Positions 9,432 to 17,650 of a stretch of 64,000 bases of DNA are shown here, piece after piece (the stretch's first letter is position 1; every line of letters begins with the position of its first letter). The notes under the pieces are model-generated. The model ran no database searches, was not told the DNA's origin, and saw only the letters and a program-made list of their open reading frames with translations. Origin of the DNA: Mesorhizobium sp. M7A.F.Ca.US.008.03.1.1 (GTDB taxonomy: Bacteria > Pseudomonadota > Alphaproteobacteria > Rhizobiales > Rhizobiaceae). The translations under genes were made by a program, and so were the position numbers. The stretch covers positions 62,001 through 126,000 of the forward strand of contig NZ_RZRU01000001.1 in NCBI RefSeq assembly GCF_003997495.1, read 5' to 3'.

Positions 9432-10075
9432 GCCGGTTTTCCCAAAGCGTTGAAGCGGTCGACGACCGTGTCGGTGTCGGCCACCCAGCAGTAGCCGCCG
9501 AAGGCCTTGAGCGCGATGTCGTGGCGTTCCTGGGTGATGGTGGCGCAGGCATCCGATACGCAGGTGACAAGATAGCCGCGGTCGGCGCCGTCACGCACCG
9601 CCATGTCGACGCATTGATCGGTCAGCACGCCGACCACGACGAGATAGCGGATGCCGAGGTTCTTGAGGAGATAGTCGGCATTGGTCGAATTGAAGATGCC
9701 CGACGACGTCTTCGGCAGCATGATCTCGTCGCCAACCGGCGCCAGCGATGCCACCGGCAGTCCCTCGGGGAGGCTGGGGGCAACATGGATCGGTGTCAGC
9801 TTGTGGTCGAGCGAGCGGTCACGGCCGTCTTCGGTCAGACTCTGGATGATGGTGTGCAGCACCTCGACGCCATTGGCCCGCGCCGCCGCCAGCAAGCGCT
9901 CCTGGTTGGGGATCGTCCGCGAGGATGTCTGCCGGTAGAAATAATGATCGGGGCCACGCTCCGGATGCGACGGATCGGCGCCCGGCTCCAGCCAGATGCG
10001 CTGCATGTCGACGAGCAGCAGTGCCGTCTCGCCGGCACGGAAGGCTTCGTCTCGCTTGGGTAGGGCCTGGGTCAT
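9428..10075 (-). CDS. Cysteine hydrolase, isochorismatase-like family
   Basis: A 215-residue isochorismatase-fold hydrolase. The catalytic triad is visible as Asp23 (LLLVDMQ), Lys122 (MLPKTSSG) and Cys155 (VLTDQCVDMAV), so it is a true cysteine amidohydrolase and not the cysteine-less isochorismatase type. Members hydrolyse N-carbamoyl amines, nicotinamide, ureidoacrylate or biuret. The gene overlaps both neighbours by 4 nt (rpiR stop, GS start), which indicates tight translational coupling. In this operon it probably releases ammonia or carbamate from a pathway intermediate; which one is not determinable. Confidence 0.9.
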   Translation of the reverse strand: MTQALPKRDEAFRAGETALLLVDMQRIWLEPGADPSHPERGPDHYFYRQTSSRTIPNQERLLAAARANGVEVLHTIIQSLTEDGRDRSLDHKLTPIHVAPSLPEGLPVASLAPVGDEIMLPKTSSGIFNSTNADYLLKNLGIRYLVVVGVLTDQCVDMAVRDGADRGYLVTCVSDACATITQERHDIALKAFGGYCWVADTDTVVDRFNALGKPA

Positions 10076-11010
10076 GCTTTGTCGTCCTGCTTTGCTGATT
10101 TGGGTCCCGGTGTCTTGCGGGGGCCGGGTGTCTTGCGCGCGCCGTTCTCTTGCGGGTCGCTGTCGAGTGTCACGGCATTGGCATGCCGAACGTTTTCGAG
10201 CCGCTCGATGCGGGCGCGGCCCTCGTCGCTCAGCGTCGAAACGATATGGGCGACCAGCGCTTCCATCTGTGCGATCGCCGGCGCCAGCGTGTCATAGGGC
10301 GAGGCAACTTCGAGCGGGCTGACGATGGTGACTTCGGCGAGATCTGATATCGGCGACAGCCATTGGTCGGTGAACAGGACGATGCGAACATCGAGCGCCG
10401 CCGCCTGTCTTGCATAGGCCATCACATCGAGCTGGTAGCGGCGATAGTCGAAGACGACGAGCACGTCGCGGCGGCCGAGGTCGGCCAGCGTGTCGAAGGT
10501 CTGCGGAGAGAGCACGCCGAGATCGCGAACCCCGGAGCGAAACTGCACGAGATAGCCGGCCAACATGCCGGCGATGTGACGGCTGAACCGGCCGCCAACC
10601 ATGACAATCTCCCCCTTGACCTCCATCAGCAGGCGGGCCGCCCGCTCGTATGTCTGGACGGGTGTCGCGGCGGTGGCTTTCTGCAAGGCCGTGGTGACGC
10701 TATCAAGGTAGGCCAGCACTGCGCTGTCGTTGGAACCGCTCTGCCGCTTGGCCTCCATCATCAGCAGCGGCGAGTGCAGTCTTGCCTCGACTTCGGCCAG
10801 AAGTTTCGCCTGGAAATCCGGAAACCCGTCATAGCCGAGCTTGACGACCAGCCTCACCACGGTCGGATCGCTGACGCCAGCGCGCCGGGCGAGCGAAGAG
10901 GCGGTGCCGAGGCCGGAGGTCGGATAGTCCGTCAACAGCAGCCGGACGATCTTCTCCTCCGACGGCGTCAGCGCAAGATCCCCGCGCATCAGAACATCGC
11001 GTATCGCCAT
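10072..11010 (-). CDS. MurR/RpiR family transcriptional regulator
   Basis: A 312-residue DNA-binding regulator. The N-terminal HTH_6 domain spans about residues 1-75 (LTPSEEKIVRLLL, ARRAGVSDPTVVRLVVKLGY), followed by a SIS effector domain about 115-250 (IVMVGGRFSRHIAG, DVLVVFDYRRY). The C-terminal tail holds a short duplicated KTPGP motif and is lysine-rich. It is first in the minus-strand operon and divergent from the flavoenzyme/Liv transporter operon, so it most likely controls both. A 14-bp perfect palindrome in the shared promoter region is a candidate site. The effector would bind the SIS domain; its identity is unknown. Confidence 0.92.
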   Translation of the reverse strand: MAIRDVLMRGDLALTPSEEKIVRLLLTDYPTSGLGTASSLARRAGVSDPTVVRLVVKLGYDGFPDFQAKLLAEVEARLHSPLLMMEAKRQSGSNDSAVLAYLDSVTTALQKATAATPVQTYERAARLLMEVKGEIVMVGGRFSRHIAGMLAGYLVQFRSGVRDLGVLSPQTFDTLADLGRRDVLVVFDYRRYQLDVMAYARQAAALDVRIVLFTDQWLSPISDLAEVTIVSPLEVASPYDTLAPAIAQMEALVAHIVSTLSDEGRARIERLENVRHANAVTLDSDPQENGARKTPGPRKTPGPKSAKQDDKA

Positions 11011-11058
11011 CGGCCTCCCCGGAAATCCGTGTTCTCTTGTTCTGTCGAGTTTATTACA

Positions 11059-11072
11059 GAGATTTAAATCTC
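11059..11072. promoter_or_regulatory. Perfect 14-bp palindrome, candidate RpiR operator
   Basis: GAGATTTAAATCTC is an exact inverted repeat in the 146-bp region between rpiR (start 11010) and the divergent flavoenzyme gene (start 11157). It lies 20 bp upstream of the proposed -35 box of the plus-strand operon. It is AT-rich in a GC-rich genome and symmetrically placed, as expected for a regulator shared by both operons. Confidence 0.45.
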
Positions 11073-11091
11073 GGTCAAGAATGAAGAGATG

Positions 11092-11120
11092 TTGACATTG
11101 CGTGGCCGCCGGCCCTACCT
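11092..11120 (+). promoter_or_regulatory. Candidate promoter of the flavoenzyme-Liv operon
   Basis: TTGACA at 11092-11097 is followed by a 17-nt spacer and CTACCT at 11115-11120. This resembles the rhizobial housekeeping sigma consensus CTTGAC-N17-CTATAT. The expected transcription start is about 30 nt before the ATG at 11157. Confidence 0.45.
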
Positions 11121-11156
11121 TGTCGGAAAGCAGCCAAGAGACTGTGGGGAACAGCC

Positions 11157-12323
11157 ATGCGAAATGGAAGCGACGTCATCGTCGTCGGTGCGGGTATTGT
11201 CGGATCGAGCGCCGCCTATCATCTGGCCAAGGCCGGTGTGAAGGTCGCGCTGGTCGAGCAGACCCATCCCGCCGGCGGCCCGTCGGGCAAATCGTCGGCG
11301 CTGCTGCACGCCTTCTACCTGATGCCGGAACTGTCACAGCTTTCCATCCGTGGCCGCGAGATACTGGTGTCACTGCCGGAAATCGCTGGCGAAGGGTCCT
11401 TTGTCACCGAAATCGGCATGATGTGGGTCTGCGGCAACGACAACAAGGTGAGTTGGACGGCGGCAGCCGAACGCATCCGCGGCGAGGGCGCACGCATCGA
11501 GACATTGTCGCCGCAGGCCTTTGCCGACGCGGCACCGGGCTTTGCGCTGGACAATGTCGCGCTGGCGCTGTGGGAACCCGAATATGGCTATGCCGATGCC
11601 TTCGGTGCCACCAATGCCATCGCCCGTGCCGCCCGCGCCAGTGGTGCCAGGATCATGCAGAACACATTGGTCGAGAGCCTCCAGCGGCAGGGCGACCGCA
11701 TCACCGGCGTCACCTTGACCGATGGAACGATGCTGGAGGCCGATACGGTCGTCCTGGCCGCCGGGCCATGGACGCGCCGGCTGCTGGCGACGGTCGGCCT
11801 CGATCTGCCGCTGCATGTCGAGCGCCATCCGATGGCCGTGCTCGACGCCGCCGGCAAGGCAAGGCAGGTCATGCCTTTCGCCTGGTGCGACGACATTTCC
11901 TGCAACTATGCACGACCCGACAATGACGGCGTCATCCTGGCCGGCGCCTGGGCCGGCGGCGGCACCGGCCTTCGCCACGAACATGCGGGCCGTCCGCGCT
12001 TTGTCGAAAATCCCGACACCTACATGGAAGGTGTCGAGGAGCAGGAATCGGTCGAGATCCTGGAGACCTTCGCTACCCGCGTGCCGGCCATGGCCGAACT
12101 TGGCATCCGGCCCGGCTATGCCGGTCTCTACGACATGAGCCCCGACGATCTGCCGGTTATCGGACCCATGCCTGGGGTTGAAGGGTTGGTCGTTTCGGCG
12201 GGGTCGTCCGGCCACGGCTTCAAGACCGGGCCGGCCGTCGGCGAGGCGGTGGCCAGGCTGGTCACCGAAGGCGCGCAACCGATCCTGGCGCCGTTTTCGC
12301 CCAGCCGTTTCAAGGCCGCGTGA
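11157..12323 (+). CDS. FAD-dependent oxidoreductase, DAO family
   Basis: A 388-residue flavoenzyme of the D-amino-acid/glycine/sarcosine oxidase (DAO) group. The Rossmann loop GAGIVG occupies residues 11-16, and the C-terminal FAD contact region is SAGSSGHGFKTGPAVGEAVA. It oxidises a C-N bond of an amine or amino acid. GGGGAA upstream serves as ribosome-binding site. It leads the plus-strand operon with the Liv importer, and its stop overlaps the next start by one base. PuuB, the oxidase of gamma-glutamylputrescine, belongs to the same superfamily, which fits the GS-like enzyme of the divergent operon. Substrate unknown. Confidence 0.9.
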   Translation: MRNGSDVIVVGAGIVGSSAAYHLAKAGVKVALVEQTHPAGGPSGKSSALLHAFYLMPELSQLSIRGREILVSLPEIAGEGSFVTEIGMMWVCGNDNKVSWTAAAERIRGEGARIETLSPQAFADAAPGFALDNVALALWEPEYGYADAFGATNAIARAARASGARIMQNTLVESLQRQGDRITGVTLTDGTMLEADTVVLAAGPWTRRLLATVGLDLPLHVERHPMAVLDAAGKARQVMPFAWCDDISCNYARPDNDGVILAGAWAGGGTGLRHEHAGRPRFVENPDTYMEGVEEQESVEILETFATRVPAMAELGIRPGYAGLYDMSPDDLPVIGPMPGVEGLVVSAGSSGHGFKTGPAVGEAVARLVTEGAQPILAPFSPSRFKAA

Positions 12324-14179
12324 TGGCGTCGGTGACGATCAGCGAGAGCAAGCTCCGCGGCTTCATGCCGGCCGCGTTTCGCAACGCCACGGCCGATGCC
12401 TTGTGCATGGTGGCAGTGCTGCTGCTGGTGGCGCTTGCCGCCTTCATCTTCGGCGGCGCCGCCATGCAACGCGTCGTCACCTATGCCGCGATCATGCTGA
12501 CGGCGGTGCTCGGCCTGCAGATATTCTCCGGCAACAGCGGCATCGTCTCGTTCGGCCAGGCGGCCTTTGTCGGCCTCGGTGCCTATGCGACCGGCATCCT
12601 CACCATGCCGACCGCACTGCAGCGAACGGCGCTGCGCGAGCTGCCGCAATTCCTCGCCGGCCATCAACTGTCCTTCCTCGCGGCGCTGGCCGTCGTCCTG
12701 GCTCTGGCGGTTGTCGTCGGCCTGCTGACCGGTACGCCGCTGCTCAGGCTTTCCGGATCGAGCGCCTCGATCGCCACGCTTGCCATGCTGATCATCGTTT
12801 ACACCCTGCTGGTGGCCGGGCGCGAGATCACCCGCGGCAGCCAACCCTTTTACGGCGTGCCGCGCGAGGTCGGGCTATGGACCGCCGCCTCCGTCGCTTC
12901 GGTGGCTTTGGTGGCGGCGAGGCTGTTTCGCGAAACCTCCTTCGGCCTTGCTGCCCGTGCCGCCGCCAATGACGAGCGCGGTGCGGCCGCCGTCGGCGTC
13001 GACCAGCGCACGGCGCGTCTGGCCGCCTGGATGGCGGGCGTCGTCGCCGCCATGGCCGCCGGCGCCATGATGGCGCAATTCCTTGGCGCGTTTTCGCCGC
13101 GCGATTTCTATTTCGACCTAGGCTTCACCATGCTTGCCATGCTGATCGTCGGCGGCATGACCTCGTCGCTCGGCGCTTTCGCCGGCGTCATCGTCACCAT
13201 CGTTTTGGTCGAAGTGGTGCGCCGCTTCGAAGGCGGCGGCGAAGTGCTCGGCCTGCATCTGCCTGTCCTGTTCGGCTTGACCCAGGGCGTGCTCGCGATT
13301 GCCATGATCCTGGTCATCTGGCGACGCCCGACCGGTCTGTTCGGCGAACGCGAGCTCAATCTTTTGCGCCGGCCCGGACGCCAGGCCGTGACGGCTCCGG
13401 CGGCACCTCCGCAACATGTCGAGAGTGACCGGCTAATCGCCGACCACCTGTCGCGCCGCTATGCCGGCGTCGTCGCCGTCGACGACGTCAGCCTGAATTT
13501 CCAGACCGACAGCATCACCGGCATCATCGGCCCCAATGGCGCCGGCAAGACGACGCTGCTCAACATGCTGGCGGGCGATGTCCAGCCAAGTGCCGGCACC
13601 GTGTCGGTGGGTGGCGTGGTGCGGCAGGCTTCGGCCTTCCGCTTCGCCCGCTCCGGCGTTGCCCGCACCTTCCAGAACATCCGCGTCTTCCCGCACATGA
13701 CAGTGCTCGAAAATGTCGTCGTCGCCGCACGCCAGGTGGAACCTGATCTTGGCCATGCCGAGGCTGCGGCAATGGGCGAGCTTGCGCGCATGGGGCTGGA
13801 TAGATTCGCCGATCAGCCGGCCGCCAGGCTCGCCTATGGCCAGCGCCGCCGGCTCGAAGTGGCGCGCGCCCTGGCGTTGAAGCCGCGCTTCCTGCTGCTC
13901 GATGAGCCGGCCGCCGGCATGAACGCCGTCGAGACCGCCGAACTGGTCTCCATCCTGTCGATGGTTCGCATGGAGCGCCGCATCGGCGTGGTGCTGATCG
14001 AGCACGACATGCGGCTGGTGATGAAGCTGTGCGAACGCATCGTCGTCATCGATCATGGCCGCGTCATCGCCGACGGCACGCCGGGCGAGGTTCAGAAGAA
14101 CCCCGCCGTGATCGCAGCCTATCTCGGCAGCCGTACGGCGCGCGCCAAGACCGCAACGCCTGTAGACCAGACCGCATGA
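12323..14179 (+). CDS. Fused Liv-type ABC transporter permease and ATPase (LivM-LivG fusion)
   Basis: A 618-residue fusion. Residues about 25-340 form a multi-spanning LivM-type inner-membrane permease (GIVSFGQAAFVGLGAYATG is the family signature). After a short linker, residues ~370-610 form a LivG-type ATPase: Walker A GPNGAGKTT at about 403-411, signature LAYGQRRRLEVARAL in place of LSGGQ, Walker B FLLLDEPAAGMN, and the H-loop IEHDM. The start may be the ATG at 12323 or the GTG at 12320; both overlap the preceding stop. With the binding protein, LivF and LivH downstream it makes a complete importer for an amino-acid-like compound. Confidence 0.93.
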   Translation: MASVTISESKLRGFMPAAFRNATADALCMVAVLLLVALAAFIFGGAAMQRVVTYAAIMLTAVLGLQIFSGNSGIVSFGQAAFVGLGAYATGILTMPTALQRTALRELPQFLAGHQLSFLAALAVVLALAVVVGLLTGTPLLRLSGSSASIATLAMLIIVYTLLVAGREITRGSQPFYGVPREVGLWTAASVASVALVAARLFRETSFGLAARAAANDERGAAAVGVDQRTARLAAWMAGVVAAMAAGAMMAQFLGAFSPRDFYFDLGFTMLAMLIVGGMTSSLGAFAGVIVTIVLVEVVRRFEGGGEVLGLHLPVLFGLTQGVLAIAMILVIWRRPTGLFGERELNLLRRPGRQAVTAPAAPPQHVESDRLIADHLSRRYAGVVAVDDVSLNFQTDSITGIIGPNGAGKTTLLNMLAGDVQPSAGTVSVGGVVRQASAFRFARSGVARTFQNIRVFPHMTVLENVVVAARQVEPDLGHAEAAAMGELARMGLDRFADQPAARLAYGQRRRLEVARALALKPRFLLLDEPAAGMNAVETAELVSILSMVRMERRIGVVLIEHDMRLVMKLCERIVVIDHGRVIADGTPGEVQKNPAVIAAYLGSRTARAKTATPVDQTA

Positions 14180-14224
14180 CCCGCAATGACAGCCAACCAT
14201 AAGAAATCCAGAAGGAGAACCGAC

Positions 14225-15391
14225 ATGCCAAGCCTCTATCGCCTCCATCGCGCCGCTTTGTGCGCGGCCGTGTTCGGCATCGCCGCCATTTCGACGTCCA
14301 GCGCCGAGGAAATCATCATCGGTGCCGCGACCGCGCAGACCGGCGGCCTTGCTCCCTACGACCAGCCGGCACTTGCCGGCCTGCGCATGTCGCTCGACGA
14401 GCTCAACGCCAAGGGCGGGCTCGGCGGCAAATACACCGTCAAGCTGCTGATCAAGGACACCCGTTCCGACACCGCGCAGACCGCCACCGTCGCCCAGGAG
14501 CTGATCGACGCCGGCGCCAAGATCATGATCACGCCGTGCGATGCCGACCCCTCGATTTCCGCCGGCCAGCTGACCCAGCCGCTTGGTATTCCGACGCTGA
14601 CGCTGTGCGGCTCCGCCCCCGTGCTCACCGGCGCGGTCGGCGACGTCATGTTCGGCACCTATCCGGCCGACAATGTGCAGGCGACGGCGGTCGCTGACTT
14701 CGCCGTCTCCGAAGGCAAGAAGAAGGTGTTCCTGCTGACTTCGCCGGATTCCACCTACACCGCCAATCTGCCGGAATATTTCGGCAAGGTGTTCGAGAAG
14801 AAGGGCGGCGCCATTGTCGGTCGCGGCACCTTCAGCATGGGACAGCCCGACTTTTCCGCCGAGATCACCAACATCAAGGGCCTGGCCGATAAGCCGGACC
14901 TGATCATGACGGCCGCCTATGAGCCGGATTTCCCGGCCTTCATCCAGCAATTGCGCGGCGCCGGCGTCACCATCCCGGTCTATGGCGCCGATGCTATCGG
15001 CACGCCGACCATCAAGGCGCTCGGCAAACTGGTCGACGGTGTCGTCTACACCGCGGCCGGCTATGCCGAGCCGGGCAGCAAGCTCGAGGCCTTCAACGCC
15101 GCCTTCACCAAATATGCCGGCCACGCACCGGAATCGACCTATGAGGTCAATGGCTACGAGATCGCCCTGATCCTCGACCAGGCGGTCAAGACGGCCGGTT
15201 CCGACGATCCGAAAGCGATCCGCGACGCCATTGCCGGCCTCAAGGATTTCGAAGGCATCACCGGCAAGATCACCTATGCCGGCACCGACCGCATGCCGCT
15301 GCGGCCAGTGGCGCTGATGCGCTACGAGGGCGGCGAGGGCAAGCATGTCGAGACCCTGATCCCTGAAGCCGCCGACGTTCCCGCACCGTGA
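14225..15391 (+). CDS. ABC transporter substrate-binding protein, LivK/amidase-port type
   Basis: A 388-residue periplasmic binding protein (type I, branched-chain amino acid family). The N-terminus has a basic start, a hydrophobic core (LCAAVFGIAAI) and a likely signal-peptidase site around STSSAEE. The mature part begins IIIGAATAQTGG, as in LivJ/LivK proteins. The ATG at 14225 is preceded by AGAAGGAGAA; an in-frame start 39 nt earlier has no such site. It delivers the substrate of this operon to the LivH/LivMG membrane complex. Ligand specificity cannot be read by eye. Confidence 0.92.
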   Translation: MPSLYRLHRAALCAAVFGIAAISTSSAEEIIIGAATAQTGGLAPYDQPALAGLRMSLDELNAKGGLGGKYTVKLLIKDTRSDTAQTATVAQELIDAGAKIMITPCDADPSISAGQLTQPLGIPTLTLCGSAPVLTGAVGDVMFGTYPADNVQATAVADFAVSEGKKKVFLLTSPDSTYTANLPEYFGKVFEKKGGAIVGRGTFSMGQPDFSAEITNIKGLADKPDLIMTAAYEPDFPAFIQQLRGAGVTIPVYGADAIGTPTIKALGKLVDGVVYTAAGYAEPGSKLEAFNAAFTKYAGHAPESTYEVNGYEIALILDQAVKTAGSDDPKAIRDAIAGLKDFEGITGKITYAGTDRMPLRPVALMRYEGGEGKHVETLIPEAADVPAP

Positions 15392-15395
15392 TGTC

Positions 15396-16100
15396 ATGCT
15401 GAGCGTCGAAGCCCTGAAAATCCGGTACGGCGAGGTCGAGGCGGTGCGCCGCGTCGACCTCACCGTCGACAGCGGCGAGATCATCGCGCTGGTCGGCGCC
15501 AACGGTGCCGGCAAGAGCTCGACGCTCGGTGCCGTCGCCGGGCTGGTGCCGGCGGCGTCCGGCAAGGTGATCTTCGACGGTGCCGACATCACCGGCCTGG
15601 CGCCGGAGGCGATCGCCCGCAAGGGCGTCGCGCTGGTGCCGGAAGGCCGCCGTATCTTCGCCAGCCTGACGGTGGCCGACAATCTGCGTCTCGGCGGTGC
15701 GGTGCATCAGCCGGCGGCCGAGGCGCGGCTGCGCGAGGAGGAGATGCTGGAGCTGTTCCCGATCCTGCGCCGCTACCACCGCGTCAAGGGCGGCAATCTG
15801 TCGGGCGGCGAACAGCAGATGCTGGCCATCGCCCGCGCGCTGATGGGCAAGCCGCGCATGATCCTGCTCGACGAGCCTTCGCTCGGCCTTGCTCCGCAAC
15901 TGATCGACACCGTCTTCGACCTGATCGCCGAACTGCGCCGCAAGGGCCTGACCATCCTTCTGGTCGAACAGAATGTGGCGCTGGCGCTCGAAATCGCAGA
16001 CCGCGCCGTCGTGCTCGCCAATGGCGAGGTGGTGCTGGCCGGCACGGCAAAAGAACTCGCCTCCTCGGACCTCGTCCGCCAGGCCTATCTGGGAGCTTGA
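15396..16100 (+). CDS. Liv-type ABC transporter ATP-binding protein (LivF-like)
   Basis: A 234-residue cytoplasmic ATPase of the LivF group: Walker A GANGAGKSS, Q-loop region VPEGRRIFASLTV, signature NLSGGEQQMLAIARAL, Walker B MILLDEPSLGLAPQ and H-loop VEQN. The GRRIFASLTV segment distinguishes LivF from LivG. It starts 4 nt after the binding-protein stop, with no strong ribosome-binding site, so translation is probably coupled. It pairs with the ATPase half of the LivM-LivG fusion. Confidence 0.93.
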   Translation: MLSVEALKIRYGEVEAVRRVDLTVDSGEIIALVGANGAGKSSTLGAVAGLVPAASGKVIFDGADITGLAPEAIARKGVALVPEGRRIFASLTVADNLRLGGAVHQPAAEARLREEEMLELFPILRRYHRVKGGNLSGGEQQMLAIARALMGKPRMILLDEPSLGLAPQLIDTVFDLIAELRRKGLTILLVEQNVALALEIADRAVVLANGEVVLAGTAKELASSDLVRQAYLGA

Positions 16101-16105
16101 GAAGC

Positions 16106-16987
16106 ATGATCGCGCAGCAGATCATCAATGCGGTGAGCCTCGGTGGCGTCTATGCGCTGCTGGCGCTTGGGCTGGCGATCGTCTTTTCCATCGTCGGCCT
16201 CATCAACTTCGCCCATGGCGAGCTGATGACGCTGTCGGGCTATGCGCTCCTGGCCTCGCTGGTGCTCGGCTTTCCCTTTCCGGTGGCGGTGCTTGTCGCC
16301 GTGTCCTGCGGCGCGCTTGCCGCCGTCGCCATGGAGCGCATCGCGTTTAGGCCGATGCGTGGGGCCAGCGTCACCAGTCTGCTGTTGACCAGCTTTGCTG
16401 TCTCCAGCCTGCTGAAGGTCGTCTTCCAGAACGGCATCTCGGCGCGGCCGCAGGCTGTCGCCATGCCAGGCTGGATGACCGGCGCCTTCTCCTTCGGCGA
16501 TTTCACCATCGGCGTCGGTCCCAGCATCTCCATCGTCGTCTCGGCACTGGCGCTGATTGCACTGGAAGTCTTCCTACGGCGCTCGGTGACCGGCACGGCG
16601 ATGCGCGCCGCGGCGGAAGATTTCGACGTCGTGCGCCTGATGGGCATTCCGGCCAGCCGCATCATCGCCACCGCCTTTCTGCTCTCCGGCCTGCTCGCCG
16701 GGCTGGCGGCCATGCTGTGGGTGGCGCAGCGCGCCTCGGTCGATCCGCTGATGGGCTTCACGCCGGTGCTGAAGGCGTTCATCGCCGCCGTCGTCGGCGG
16801 GCTCGGCAGCTTGCCCGGTGCTGTCGCCGGCGGCTTCCTGCTCGGCATCATCGAGGTGCTGTTGCAAGCGACATTGCCGGGAGCGATCGCGCCCTATCGC
16901 GACGCCATCGTGCTGTCGGGTGTCATCGCCGTGCTGCTGGTTCGCCCGCAAGGCCTGATCCCGGCGGTCCGCGCCCAGCGAAGCTGA
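16106..16987 (+). CDS. Liv-type ABC transporter permease (LivH-like)
   Basis: A 293-residue inner-membrane permease with about eight hydrophobic segments. The start IINAVSLGGVYALLALGLA and the motif GLINFAHGELMTLSGY are diagnostic of LivH, and AVVGGLGSLPGAVAGG near the C-terminus is the conserved cytoplasmic loop that contacts the ATPases. The ATG at 16106 is used; an upstream TTG overlapping the livF stop is less likely. It completes the importer with the LivM half of the 12323 fusion. Confidence 0.93.
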   Translation: MIAQQIINAVSLGGVYALLALGLAIVFSIVGLINFAHGELMTLSGYALLASLVLGFPFPVAVLVAVSCGALAAVAMERIAFRPMRGASVTSLLLTSFAVSSLLKVVFQNGISARPQAVAMPGWMTGAFSFGDFTIGVGPSISIVVSALALIALEVFLRRSVTGTAMRAAAEDFDVVRLMGIPASRIIATAFLLSGLLAGLAAMLWVAQRASVDPLMGFTPVLKAFIAAVVGGLGSLPGAVAGGFLLGIIEVLLQATLPGAIAPYRDAIVLSGVIAVLLVRPQGLIPAVRAQRS

Positions 16988-16991
16988 CCTG

Positions 16992-17621
16992 ATGTACAGC
17001 AAGCCTGAATTCGCGCCGCTGTCGCAAGACGAGGTGTTCTGCCTGATCGAAGAGGCGGCCTTCGCCACGGTGGTGACGTCAGGACCGCAGGGCCTCGTCG
17101 TATCGCATCTGCCGTTTGTGCTCGATCGCGTGCGCGGTGAAAACGGAACATTGGTCTCGCATCTCGCCAGGGCCAATCCGCAAAGCGCGCTGATCGCCGA
17201 GGGCAGGGAGACGGTCGCCATCTTCCACGGCCCGCATGGCTACATCTCGCCGTCCTGGTATCCGCGCAACCCGGTGCGCGACAGCGCGCCGACCTGGAAC
17301 TTTGCCGTCGTGCATTGTCATGGGCATCCGGTCTCGCTCGACGATCATGCCACCGCAAAACATCTCTTGCAGCTTGTCGACGTGCTGGAAAAGGATCGCG
17401 ACGATCGCTGGCGCATGCGCGAGCTGGGGCCAGGCGGCATGGAGCGGCGCGTGCCGCATATTATCGGCTTCGACCTGCCGATCGATCGACTCGAGGCCAA
17501 GTTCAAGATGGGGCAGGATGAGCGCCTCTACGATACAAGCGAAGCCATCAGGGCGCTGGAGCAAAACGATCCGGCGCTGGCAACGCTGATGACGGCGCAC
17601 AACGCGCATCGCCAGGACTGA
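16992..17621 (+). CDS. PaiB-like FMN-binding protein
   Basis: A 209-residue protein of the PaiB/FMN-binding split-barrel family. Recognisable segments are PFVLDRVRGENGTLVSHLARANPQ, cut here to its conserved core LVSHLARANPQ, and the family signature HGYISPSWY, followed by TWNFAVVHCHG. Bacillus PaiB was described as a repressor of sporulation and protease genes, but most proteobacterial members sit in catabolic operons and may be flavin- or haem-binding enzymes. It lies 4 nt after livH and 29 nt before the cyclodeaminase-like gene, so it belongs to the transport operon. Its function here is unknown. Confidence 0.88.
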   Translation: MYSKPEFAPLSQDEVFCLIEEAAFATVVTSGPQGLVVSHLPFVLDRVRGENGTLVSHLARANPQSALIAEGRETVAIFHGPHGYISPSWYPRNPVRDSAPTWNFAVVHCHGHPVSLDDHATAKHLLQLVDVLEKDRDDRWRMRELGPGGMERRVPHIIGFDLPIDRLEAKFKMGQDERLYDTSEAIRALEQNDPALATLMTAHNAHRQD

Positions 17622-17650
17622 CCGCCTGCATGCGACAAGGACAAGAAAAA

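Noticed and set aside
8100..9494. 464-residue open frame on the plus strand
   Set aside because: Antisense to the GS-like gene, which has all family motifs.
14180..14224. Possible riboswitch or attenuator before livK
   Set aside because: Only 45 bp are available and they contain just a ribosome-binding site; no structured element is visible.
13433..15682. 749-residue open frame on the minus strand
   Set aside because: It runs antisense to the LivM-LivG fusion, livK and livF genes, whose proteins are clearly recognisable. GC-rich codon bias creates long antisense frames; the translation has no family motifs.
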